Assembly: GCA_035524895.1 (NCBI GenBank)
Contig: DATLFI010000332.1
Coordinates: 1-6,390, forward strand
From: DATLFI01 sp035524895
GTDB lineage: Bacteria; Acidobacteriota; Thermoanaerobaculia; Multivoradales; Multivoraceae
Length of the DNA: 6,390 nucleotides
Reading direction: 5' to 3'
A model generated the notes under the pieces. That model was not told the DNA's origin, ran no database searches, and saw only the letters and a program-made list of their open reading frames with translations. A program made the translations under genes and the position numbers. How positions within the stretch are numbered: position 1 is the first letter of the stretch; each line of letters opens with the position of its first letter. Positions 1 to 6,194 of the stretch are shown one piece after another.

Positions 1-1
1 G

Positions 2-445
2 CTCCGCTACGAGTACTCCCTGCTGACTCTGGGGACCTTCTCCTCCGCCGCGATCGGCAGCCCGGCTCCGCCGATCGGGCCGAGTGCGGCGCTGCGCGAC
101 GCGGTCTCCCGGTCGGTCACCGCCAGCTTCGCCGTACGGCCGATCGACCGGGTGCGCTTCGAGCAACGCCTCTGGGGGGCGAGGTCCAGCCTGGCGTCTC
201 GCGAGCCGTTCGAGACCGTATCCGCAACCTCTCGGCTCGTGGTGGAGATGGTGCGCAGGCTCGGGATCTTCGGCCAGTACGACTGGTTCGAACAGTCCGG
301 CGGGCTGTTGCCGGTAGAAGACATCTCGCGCTCGCGCGTGTCGGTGGGTCTGATCATCGGCGTGACCGGTCAGCCGAAGACGTGGGGCGTGCGTCAGGAC
401 TCCTTGCTACTCGGACGAGTGCTGCCCTCGGCGCGGAAAGACTGA
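2..445 (+). CDS. C-terminal part of a probable outer-membrane beta-barrel protein (5' end outside window)
   Basis: The reading frame is open from the first bases and ends at TGA 443-445, giving 147 residues with no start inside the window that need be real. The translation has no hydrophobic helix. It shows alternating polar/hydrophobic stretches joined by tight turns, such as the segment SFAVRPIDRVRFEQRLW (about residues 50-66), then SRLVVEMVRRLGIFGQYDWF and SRVSVGLIIGV near the end. This is the look of hairpins in an outer-membrane barrel. Barrel proteins of this kind are often encoded beside Wzc or Wzz genes in EPS loci, so a role in exporting or anchoring the polysaccharide is a reasonable inference. 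The protein does not end in the usual terminal aromatic residue; a tail of about 25 residues follows the last clear strand. Only 15 bases separate it from the next gene, suggesting co-transcription. The family cannot be named from this fragment. Confidence 0.6.
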   Translation, partial: LRYEYSLLTLGTFSSAAIGSPAPPIGPSAALRDAVSRSVTASFAVRPIDRVRFEQRLWGARSSLASREPFETVSATSRLVVEMVRRLGIFGQYDWFEQSGGLLPVEDISRSRVSVGLIIGVTGQPKTWGVRQDSLLLGRVLPSARKD

Positions 446-460
446 CGAGGACCGACAGCG

Positions 461-2611
461 ATGGACCCTTCGGCCCGCAACCTGGGCGGCTCAGACCACG
501 ACCTCCGCAACGGAGCATCGCCGCGCGCTCTCTTGGCCGTGCTGCGGCGGCGAAAGCTCGCGGTGCTGATTCCGACAATTCTCCTGGCGGTCGGTGGCGC
601 GATCGTGGCTCACCTGTTGCCCCCGCGCTATCGGGCTGAGGCGCTGCTGCAATCCGAACCGCGGGTGTCGCGAAGCGCGGTCATGAGCCCGAGTCCAGCG
701 CTCGATGTCCAGGGCCAGCTCGCCCGGATCGCCGACGTGCTCTATCGACCTTCCCTGCTCGAGCAGGTGATCCGGGAGTTCGATCTCTACCCAGAGGTCG
801 GTCGCATCACCGAGGACGAGCTCGAGCAGCTGAGGGACCGGATCGTCCTGCGAGTAGAGAGCGAACGCATGTTCTCGCTCGGGTTCGTAGACCAGGATCA
901 GGAGCGAGTCGCCCGGGTGGCCTGGCGGCTGGCCGAGCTCGTCGTTCAGGAAACCGGCGCCGAGCGCAAGGAGAGTGCGGAGGCCACGGCGGCCTTCCTC
1001 GGGCAGCAGATCGCCACCATCGAGTCGCGGCTCGAGGAGCAGAGCCGGAGGATCGAGGAGTACCGGAATCGCTGGTCAGCCGAGATACCGGAGCAGGTGC
1101 CGACCACGCTGAAGCTGCTCGAGTCCGTTCAGGAGCGACTGCAACGAAGCTCGGAAGCCCTACTCGAGCTCAGCTCCCGGCGCGCGGCAATCCTGTCGGA
1201 GATGCAGGAGCTCGAGAGCGAAGGCTTCTCGAGGGACCCCGGCCAGGCGCGCCTCGAGGAGCTCCGGCTCGAACTGCGACAGCTTCGCCGGCGCTACAAG
1301 GACGAGCATCCCGATGTCGTGAAGGCTCGGATGGAGCTCGAGGAGCTGGAGACCGCGGTGGCCAACGGAAGCCTCGGGGCGGCGGCGCCGGAGTACACCG
1401 GCGCGCGCATGCGCCTGATGCAGCTTCGCGCAGAGCTCGAAGGCGTCGACCAACGAATAGCCCGCGGAGCGCCCGAGCAGACTTCCTTGATCGGCAACAG
1501 CTCGGCCTACCAGCGACGCATCGAAGCGGCGCCCCGCCACGAAATGGCGATCGCTGCGATGACGCGCGAGTACGACGACACCCGCACGCAGTACGTCACC
1601 CTGCTGGCCCAACTCAACGAGGCGCGGCTCTACGAACAGCTCGAGAAGACGCGACAGGCGTCGATGCTCCGCATCGTCGAGCCGCCACGCGTGCCCTCGG
1701 AGCCTTTCGCGCCGAATCGCATTCGTATCGCGCTGATGGGCTTGGCAGCGGGCCTGGGCGTTGGCTTCGCGCTCGCGTTCCTGGTCGAGCAGGGGGATCG
1801 CTCGTTCCGCGACGTAGAGGAGCTCGAGGCGTCGATGAATCTCCGGGTGCTGGCGACCATCCCTTCGATGGACCGCGGTGAGCGGCGCCGAGCCGCTCGC
1901 GGCTCGACACCGAGCGTCGCGTACCTCGACGAGCCGAACGGTCCCGCGGCCGAGCAGTACCGGATGCTGGCGACTCGCCTGGTCCACGGAGCCGGTCCCG
2001 GCCGCTCGACATCGGTGCTGGTGACCAGTCCGATGATCGGCGAGGGTAAGACGACCACGGCAGTGAATCTCGCTCTCACCCTGGCTGGGCTGGTGACCGA
2101 GTCGGTGCTCCTGATCGACGGCGACCTCGGCCGGCCCAACGTCCATCGGCTGTTGCAGCTCCCGTCCGGGCCCGGGCTCGGAGAGCTGCTCACCGGTCCG
2201 CAGCGCGAGCCGGACCGGATGCTCCGCTGGCACCAGGGGCTCCACGTTCTGACAGCGGGACGCACTTCGCCACACACGCGCATGGCGCTCGGTTCTCGAC
2301 GCGGTCAGGAGCTGTTCGATCAGTTGCGGGGCCAGTTCGCCTACGTGGTGGTCGACGCGCCTCCGATCCTGGCGGTCGCCGACACGCTGGCCCTACAAGG
2401 CATGGTCGAGTCGATCCTGCTGGTCCTGCGCTCCGGGGTGACGCCACGCGAGGCGGCTAGGCGCGCGCTCCAGGGCCTCGACCAAGCGCGCCTCATCGGC
2501 ATCGTGATGAGCGACGTCGAGGCCGCGGAAACGTATGCCGGTTCTTATCCCTACTACACCGCCGAGCCGGACGAGCACGTTCTGGCGGCGGGAAGATCTG
2601 CGTCGGCATGA
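461..2611 (+). CDS. Wzc-type polysaccharide co-polymerase with BY-kinase domain (tyrosine autokinase)
   Basis: This 716-aa inner-membrane protein should control EPS chain length and export through ATP-dependent tyrosine autophosphorylation. The Wzz part has a first membrane helix at about residues 33-53, a long periplasmic coiled-coil region (about 160-310) with the family-like motif YKDEHPDV (279-286), a GNVR-like stretch (about 360-390), a proline-rich segment (408-418) and a second helix at about 421-443. The cytoplasmic kinase has Walker A GEGKTT (527-532, Lys530), Walker A' LLIDGDLGRPN (550-560, Asp553 and Asp555) and Walker B VVVDAPP (629-635, Asp632). A tyrosine cluster (Tyr692, 696, 698, 699) lies near the C-terminus and is the likely phosphorylation site. 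Kinase and Wzz parts are fused, as in proteobacterial Wzc and unlike the split CapA/CapB pair of Firmicutes. Walker A reads SPMIGEGK rather than the common PGEGKS, and Walker A' has Gly557 where many relatives have Arg. ATG 461 is preceded by GAGGA at 447-451. A cognate low-molecular-weight phosphatase is not in the window. Confidence 0.95.
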   Translation: MDPSARNLGGSDHDLRNGASPRALLAVLRRRKLAVLIPTILLAVGGAIVAHLLPPRYRAEALLQSEPRVSRSAVMSPSPALDVQGQLARIADVLYRPSLLEQVIREFDLYPEVGRITEDELEQLRDRIVLRVESERMFSLGFVDQDQERVARVAWRLAELVVQETGAERKESAEATAAFLGQQIATIESRLEEQSRRIEEYRNRWSAEIPEQVPTTLKLLESVQERLQRSSEALLELSSRRAAILSEMQELESEGFSRDPGQARLEELRLELRQLRRRYKDEHPDVVKARMELEELETAVANGSLGAAAPEYTGARMRLMQLRAELEGVDQRIARGAPEQTSLIGNSSAYQRRIEAAPRHEMAIAAMTREYDDTRTQYVTLLAQLNEARLYEQLEKTRQASMLRIVEPPRVPSEPFAPNRIRIALMGLAAGLGVGFALAFLVEQGDRSFRDVEELEASMNLRVLATIPSMDRGERRRAARGSTPSVAYLDEPNGPAAEQYRMLATRLVHGAGPGRSTSVLVTSPMIGEGKTTTAVNLALTLAGLVTESVLLIDGDLGRPNVHRLLQLPSGPGLGELLTGPQREPDRMLRWHQGLHVLTAGRTSPHTRMALGSRRGQELFDQLRGQFAYVVVDAPPILAVADTLALQGMVESILLVLRSGVTPREAARRALQGLDQARLIGIVMSDVEAAETYAGSYPYYTAEPDEHVLAAGRSASA

Positions 2612-3777
2612 GAGCCTGGGCCTTCCGCTCCCCGAGCCCCAAGCCGCTGTCTCTGACCGCGAGCTTCGCGCCGCTCCTCGGTGTCGGTCTCGCCTGGCTC
2701 GGGGGGGTGTCCCTGCGGCAGCCGTCGTTCGACGCCGTCAACGCCACCCTCGTGACCTTGTGCGTGACCGCACTCGGCCTGACTCTGTGGACGGCGCTTC
2801 GACCCTGGCTGGCTCCTCGGCCCGCGGCGGGTGGAGTGCTGATCGTCGGGCGCGAGGACCTGGCCGCCAAGCTCCTGGTCGGCCTGGTCGGCCGGCATCG
2901 GCGCGGTGTGCTGACCGCCGCGACCGCGCTCGAGCCGAGGGACGCGGGGATCGCGCTCGATCCGGTGCAGCTCAAACAGCTCGTGCAACAGCAGCGGATC
3001 TCTCGAATCGTCGTCGTGGAGCCGGACGTCGAGGCGCGGGAAGAGATCACTGCGGCGCTCCTCGAGTGCCGCCTGCTGGGCGTGCAGGTGGAAGACGCGA
3101 TCGAGATGTACCAACGCCTCCACGGCAAGCTCTGGCTGGAGGCGCTGGATCCCGGCCGCCTCATCTTTTCGAAGGGCTTCCAGATCACACCCGCCTACCT
3201 CGGCGTCAAGAGATTTCTCGACGTCAGCTGCGCGATCGCTTTGCTGCTACTTGCGGCCCCGCTCATGGCGCTGATCGCCCTGGCCATCAGGCTCGAATCG
3301 CGCGGCAACGTCCTCTTCCGGCAAGAGCGTGTCGGACAGTTCGGCAGGACGTTCACGCTCTACAAGTTCCGCTCGATGCGGCAGGACGCCGAGGACGCCA
3401 CGGGGCCGACCTGGGCGCGCAAGGACGACGACCGCGTAACCCGTGTCGGTCGCATCCTGCGCCGCTTCCACCTCGACGAGATCCCACAGGCGATCAACGT
3501 CCTCCGCGGCGACCTCAGCTTCGTCGGCCCGCGGCCCGAGCGACCTTGCTTCGTCGAGGCGCTCAAGCGTCGCATCGACTACTACGACCTCCGGCTCTAC
3601 GTGAAGCCCGGTATCACGGGCTGGGCGCAAGTCTGGCAGCCCTACGCGGATTCCATCGAGGACAGCTACGAGAAGCTCGAGTACGACCTGTACTACGTGC
3701 ACAACGTCTCGGTGCGACTGGATCTGGGGATCCTCCTACGCACCGCGACGGTCGTGCTTTGCGGAAGAGGGCGCTGA
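2608..3777 (+). CDS. Polyprenyl-phosphate sugar-1-phosphate transferase (EPS priming transferase)
   Basis: Predicted to move a sugar-1-phosphate from a UDP-sugar to undecaprenyl phosphate at the inner membrane, the first step of repeat-unit assembly. The C-terminal half is a clear bacterial sugar transferase domain: membrane helix at about 204-228, YKFRSM (252-257), the Asp-Glu pair in LDEIPQ (Asp290-Glu291, equivalent to the catalytic pair of PglC-like enzymes), DLSFVGPRPERP (302-313) and KPGITGWAQV (333-342). These motifs and the ending DLYYVHN...LCGRGR resemble the transferases of PEP-CTERM-associated EPS loci. The N-terminal half shows only two likely helices (about 18-36 and 44-65) and a compact nucleotide-fold-like domain (about 76-160) with a degenerate glycine motif, VLIVGRED (77-84). 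At 389 aa it is shorter than the approximately 440-470 aa usual for this class. ATG 2608 overlaps the previous stop as ATGA, implying translational coupling. The sugar donor cannot be told from sequence. Confidence 0.95.
   Translation: MRAWAFRSPSPKPLSLTASFAPLLGVGLAWLGGVSLRQPSFDAVNATLVTLCVTALGLTLWTALRPWLAPRPAAGGVLIVGREDLAAKLLVGLVGRHRRGVLTAATALEPRDAGIALDPVQLKQLVQQQRISRIVVVEPDVEAREEITAALLECRLLGVQVEDAIEMYQRLHGKLWLEALDPGRLIFSKGFQITPAYLGVKRFLDVSCAIALLLLAAPLMALIALAIRLESRGNVLFRQERVGQFGRTFTLYKFRSMRQDAEDATGPTWARKDDDRVTRVGRILRRFHLDEIPQAINVLRGDLSFVGPRPERPCFVEALKRRIDYYDLRLYVKPGITGWAQVWQPYADSIEDSYEKLEYDLYYVHNVSVRLDLGILLRTATVVLCGRGR
3763..3771 (+). promoter_or_regulatory. Ribosome binding site deciding the YvcK-like start
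   Basis: GGAAGAGGG lies in the last codons of the sugar transferase gene, 8 bases before GTG 3780 and 20 before ATG 3792. Its spacing supports the GTG start and tight coupling of the two genes. Confidence 0.5.
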
Positions 3778-3779
3778 AC

Positions 3780-4862
3780 GTGAGAAACGCGATGCAGCCC
3801 CGAAGGATGCGCGTAGTCGGGATCGGCGGCGGAAGCGGGCTGTCCTCCCTGCTCCGCGGCCTGAGCGACTACTCGTGCGCGGAGCAGGTCGAGCATCGGC
3901 CCGGCCTGGAGATCACGGGCGTGGTGTCGGTCGCGGATGATGGCGGCTCGAGCGGGCTGCTGCGCGACGACCTCGCGATCCCGGCGGTGGGCGACCTGCG
4001 CAACTGCATCGTCGCGCTGTCCCAGGACAATCCGCTGTGGGCAGAGCTCTTCCAGCATCGCTTTCTGAGCGGCAACGGTCTCGCTGGTCACGCGCTCGGC
4101 AACCTGATCGTCGCGGCGCTGGTGCAGCGCTCCGGAGGGCTGCAGGCGGCGGTCGAGTTGCTCGCCCGACCGATGCAGTTGGCTGGCCAGCTCCTACCGG
4201 TGACCGAGGAGCGGGTCTCGCTGTGCGCCAAGCTGGCCAGTGGCGAGGTGGTGTGCGGAGAGTCGCAGATCCGCGAGCGCCGGGGGCAGATCACCGATCT
4301 CTGGCTCGAGCCCGGATTTCCCGCCGCGGGGGGCGGCGTGCTCGACGCCATCGCCGCGGCGGACGCGATCGTCCTGGGTCCCGGCAGCCTGTTCACCAGT
4401 GCTCTGCCCAACTTGTTGGTTGCGGGAGTCGCGGACGCCATCCGCTCGTCTGGGGCGCTCCGAATCTTCGTCTGCAACCTCATCACCGAGCCCGGCGAGA
4501 CCGACGGGTTCGATGCCGCAGACCATCTGATGGCCATCGAGCGCTACCTCGGAGTCGGCGCCGTCGACGTCTGCGTCGTGAACAACGCCTCGCTGCCGGC
4601 CGAGGCTGCGCGGCGGTATGCCGCCAACGGCTCGACGGCTGTGTGCTGGGAGCCGCACCTCTTCTCCGACAAGAGCACGGTTGCCGTCGCAGCAGACTTG
4701 CTGGCTACGGTGGACAGCCTCGGCCGCCACGACTCCGCGAAGCTCGCGCGGGTGATCGTCTCCCTCGCGACCACGCTACGGCGTCAATCGATTCCTTGCT
4801 TGCCTCCGAGCGGCCTCCGCGCGCACGCGGCGCTGGACGGGTCAGGCCTGAGGGTGGCATGA
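3780..4862 (+). CDS. yvcK: YvcK/CofD-like family protein (gluconeogenesis factor type, possible UDP-sugar binder)
   Basis: This 360-aa soluble protein has the full set of YvcK signatures: GIGGGSGLSSLL (14-25), VADDGGSSG (51-59), GDLRNC (71-76), a GHALGNL segment near residue 104, LGPGSLFTS (199-207) and CNLITEPGETDGF (232-244) followed by DHLMAIERYLG. These make it YvcK-like rather than a true CofD of F420 synthesis. In Firmicutes and mycobacteria, YvcK-like proteins bind UDP-sugars and influence cell-wall growth and carbon use; no enzyme activity is established for them. Here it sits between the priming transferase and a GT2 gene instead of beside rapZ and whiA as in Gram-positives, so a role in EPS precursor supply or sensing is inferred. 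I chose GTG 3780 because GGAAGAGGG at 3763-3771 lies 8 bases upstream and the gap to the preceding stop is two bases. ATG 3792 (4 residues later) and ATG 3807 (9 later, directly before the glycine motif) are alternatives. The frame stays open far upstream of 3780, but that part overlaps the sugar transferase and has no family similarity. Confidence 0.9.
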   Translation: MRNAMQPRRMRVVGIGGGSGLSSLLRGLSDYSCAEQVEHRPGLEITGVVSVADDGGSSGLLRDDLAIPAVGDLRNCIVALSQDNPLWAELFQHRFLSGNGLAGHALGNLIVAALVQRSGGLQAAVELLARPMQLAGQLLPVTEERVSLCAKLASGEVVCGESQIRERRGQITDLWLEPGFPAAGGGVLDAIAAADAIVLGPGSLFTSALPNLLVAGVADAIRSSGALRIFVCNLITEPGETDGFDAADHLMAIERYLGVGAVDVCVVNNASLPAEAARRYAANGSTAVCWEPHLFSDKSTVAVAADLLATVDSLGRHDSAKLARVIVSLATTLRRQSIPCLPPSGLRAHAALDGSGLRVA

Positions 4863-4887
4863 GCGCGCACCGCGCAGAGGTCCGTCC

Positions 4888-5958
4888 ATGGTGCTGATCG
4901 AAGCGGTCTTCTGGACCTCGTTGCTCGTAGCCGGCTACGTCTACGTGGGATATCCGATGCTGCTCGGCGCCTGGTCCAGGCTCGCGCCGCGGCCGGTGAG
5001 CAGAAACCTGACCCAGAGCGGCTGGGAGCCCACGGTTTCGGTGGTGATCGCGGCCCACAACGAGCACGCGACCATCTCCCGGAAGATCGACAACTGCCTG
5101 AGCCTGGACTACCCCCGCGACAAGGTCCAGGTGGTGGTCTCGTTGGACGGTCCCACCGATGGAACCGACCGCCTCGTCCGCGAGCGCGTACCGGCGATCG
5201 ATGTCGTCGGGACCTCGCGCCATCAGGGCAAGGCGGCGGCGTTGAACCGAGCGGTGGCCGCGGCGACCGGCGACATCGTGGTGTTCTGCGACGCGCGACA
5301 GCGCGTCGAGATGGGCGCGCTTCGTGAGCTGGTGGCGAACTTCGAGGATCCGTCCGTTGGCGCGGTGACCGGGGAGCTGATCCTCGTCGGCGATGACGGC
5401 ACGGAGGCCGCCGACGGCGTCGGCCTCTACTGGCGCTACGAGAAGGCCCTGCGCGCGATGGAGAGCCGGATCCACTCGACGGTCGGGGCGACCGGCGCGC
5501 TGTACGCGATCCGCCGCCAGCTCTTCGTTCCGCTCCCCGAGGAGACCATCCTCGACGACGTGATGGTGCCGCTGCACGTGGTCCTGGGCGGGAAGCGCAT
5601 CGTGTGGGAGCCGCGTGCCAAGGCCTACGACCAGGTCTGCCCGCCGGAGCTCGAGTTCCAGCGGAAGGTGCGGACTCTGGCTGGCAACTTCCAGCTCCTG
5701 GCGCTGATGCCGCAGGTACTTCGGCCATGGAGGAATCCGGTCTTCGTGCAGTTCCTGTCGCACAAAGTCGGTCGCCTCCTCGTTCCTTACTGCCTGGTTC
5801 TGCTGTTCGCCTCCAACCTGTTGCTGCGGGAGGGCCTCTACATGGTCTTCCTCTTGGGCCAAGGAACCTGGTACGTGCTCGCCGGAGTGGGCGCCTTCGC
5901 CGACCGAACAACGAGACATCGGCCCGAGCTGCTCCTGAAAGGAGAGAGCCAGCCATGA
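4888..5958 (+). CDS. Membrane GT2 glycosyltransferase, apparently lacking its last membrane segment
   Basis: A 356-aa inner-membrane glycosyltransferase of the COG1215 type (BcsA/IcaA-like GT-A fold), expected to add sugars from nucleotide donors to the growing EPS. An N-terminal helix (about 5-28) precedes the catalytic domain: TVSVVIAAHNE (49-59), SLDGPTDGTD (85-94), GKAAALN (114-120), FCDARQ (133-138) at the DxD position, GATGALYAIRR (200-210), LDDV (222-225) holding the likely catalytic Asp, and EFQRKVRT (256-263) in place of QxxRW. The DARQ form is, from memory, normal for this EPS subfamily. Two C-terminal helices follow (about 296-313 and 317-338). Relatives usually end with another hydrophobic segment of the type FxxLNxAAxxGxxxFLxG; that is absent here but is encoded by the next ORF in another frame. 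ATG 4888 has AGAGG at 4876-4880, 25 bases after the YvcK-like gene. Either the gene is naturally split or it carries a frameshift near 5942-5948. Confidence 0.9.
   Translation: MVLIEAVFWTSLLVAGYVYVGYPMLLGAWSRLAPRPVSRNLTQSGWEPTVSVVIAAHNEHATISRKIDNCLSLDYPRDKVQVVVSLDGPTDGTDRLVRERVPAIDVVGTSRHQGKAAALNRAVAAATGDIVVFCDARQRVEMGALRELVANFEDPSVGAVTGELILVGDDGTEAADGVGLYWRYEKALRAMESRIHSTVGATGALYAIRRQLFVPLPEETILDDVMVPLHVVLGGKRIVWEPRAKAYDQVCPPELEFQRKVRTLAGNFQLLALMPQVLRPWRNPVFVQFLSHKVGRLLVPYCLVLLFASNLLLREGLYMVFLLGQGTWYVLAGVGAFADRTTRHRPELLLKGESQP
5938..5944 (+). promoter_or_regulatory. Strong Shine-Dalgarno inside the end of the GT2 gene
   Basis: AAAGGAG lies 10 bases before ATG 5955 and inside the last codons of the GT2 frame. 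It is the best ribosome-binding sequence I see in the window and favours re-initiation at the ATGA junction. An internal Shine-Dalgarno can also stimulate frameshifting, but no canonical slippery heptamer is seen next to it. Confidence 0.6.
5942..5948 (+). repeat. Short GA dinucleotide tract at the GT2 frame break
   Basis: GAGAGAG (three and a half GA units) sits 13 bases before the GT2 stop codon begins to be decoded out of frame with the next ORF. Loss of one GA unit (2 bases) would fuse the two frames with no intervening stop. The tract is short compared with known phase-variable repeats, so a switching role is only a possibility. Confidence 0.85.
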
Positions 5959-6143
5959 AACGACTCATCTTGGTGCCCTACACCTTCGTCCTCCTGAACT
6001 GGGCGGCAATGAGGGCCCTGTACTGCTTTCTCCGGGCGGGCGGTCTGGATCATCTCTGGGCCAGCTCGGCCGACCACACCCGCGCCGACCTGCCGATCGC
6101 AACGATTGGCTCGGCGTCGTTGCGCAGCACTCCCGGTCGCTGA
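5955..6143 (+). CDS. 62-aa membrane ORF, likely detached C-terminus of the upstream GT2
   Basis: This small ORF begins at an ATG that overlaps the GT2 stop as ATGA, in the -1 frame relative to it. It has one strong hydrophobic segment, LVPYTFVLLNWAAMRALYCF (residues 6-25), then FLRAGGLDHLW and a polar tail without recognisable features. The pattern PYTFVLLNWAA...FLR.G...LW matches, from memory, the final membrane segment of full-length EPS-type GT2 enzymes, exactly what the preceding protein lacks. A very good Shine-Dalgarno, AAAGGAG at 5938-5944, lies 10 bases before the ATG, so separate translation of a small partner subunit is credible. The alternative is a frameshift: removing one GA unit from the GAGAGAG tract at 5942-5948 joins the two frames into one 417-codon protein running ...LLLKGEPAMKRLILVPYTF. 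Whether that is a sequencing error, a mutation or a switch cannot be decided from one sequence. Confidence 0.6.
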   Translation: MKRLILVPYTFVLLNWAAMRALYCFLRAGGLDHLWASSADHTRADLPIATIGSASLRSTPGR

Positions 6144-6194
6144 CCTCTGCGATCCGTCGTAGTGCAGACGAGCCACACCGCCGAGAGGAAATTC

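Noticed and set aside
1160..2275. Long open frames on the minus strand within the Wzc-type gene (371 aa and shorter ones)
   Set aside because: They are antisense to a gene with clear motifs, rich in Arg/Ala/Pro/Ser, have no recognisable domain, and are expected in high-GC DNA with strong third-position bias.
461..2611. Many CTCGAG hexamers in the Wzc-type gene, which might look like a repeated site
   Set aside because: They mostly encode Leu-Glu in frame in the coiled-coil region and reflect codon preference plus amino-acid composition.
2535..3779. A possible 775-aa protein fusing the YvcK-like domain to a long N-terminal region
   Set aside because: The N-terminal part is the sugar transferase gene read in another frame, rich in Arg/Pro/Ala and without domains; the YvcK family begins just before its glycine motif at about 3807.
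3780..4862. CofD (2-phospho-L-lactate transferase of coenzyme F420 synthesis)
   Set aside because: The PGETDGF, GPGSLFTS and GGGSGL motifs fit the YvcK branch, and no other F420 gene is nearby.
5266..5305. Loss of the second Asp of the DxD motif in the GT2 enzyme (DARQ)
   Set aside because: From memory, DARQ at this position is the usual form in this EPS-type GT2 subfamily, so it is not taken as inactivation.
4705..5968. Minus-strand frames of about 400 aa opposite the GT2 gene
   Set aside because: Low-complexity Arg/Pro/Ser-rich translations with no family features, antisense to a confident glycosyltransferase; high-GC shadows.
6144..6194. Possible terminator or promoter in the 51-base gap before the GNAT gene
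   Set aside because: Only weak four-pair inverted repeats (for example CTGC/GCAG) and no T-run or clear -10/-35 elements.
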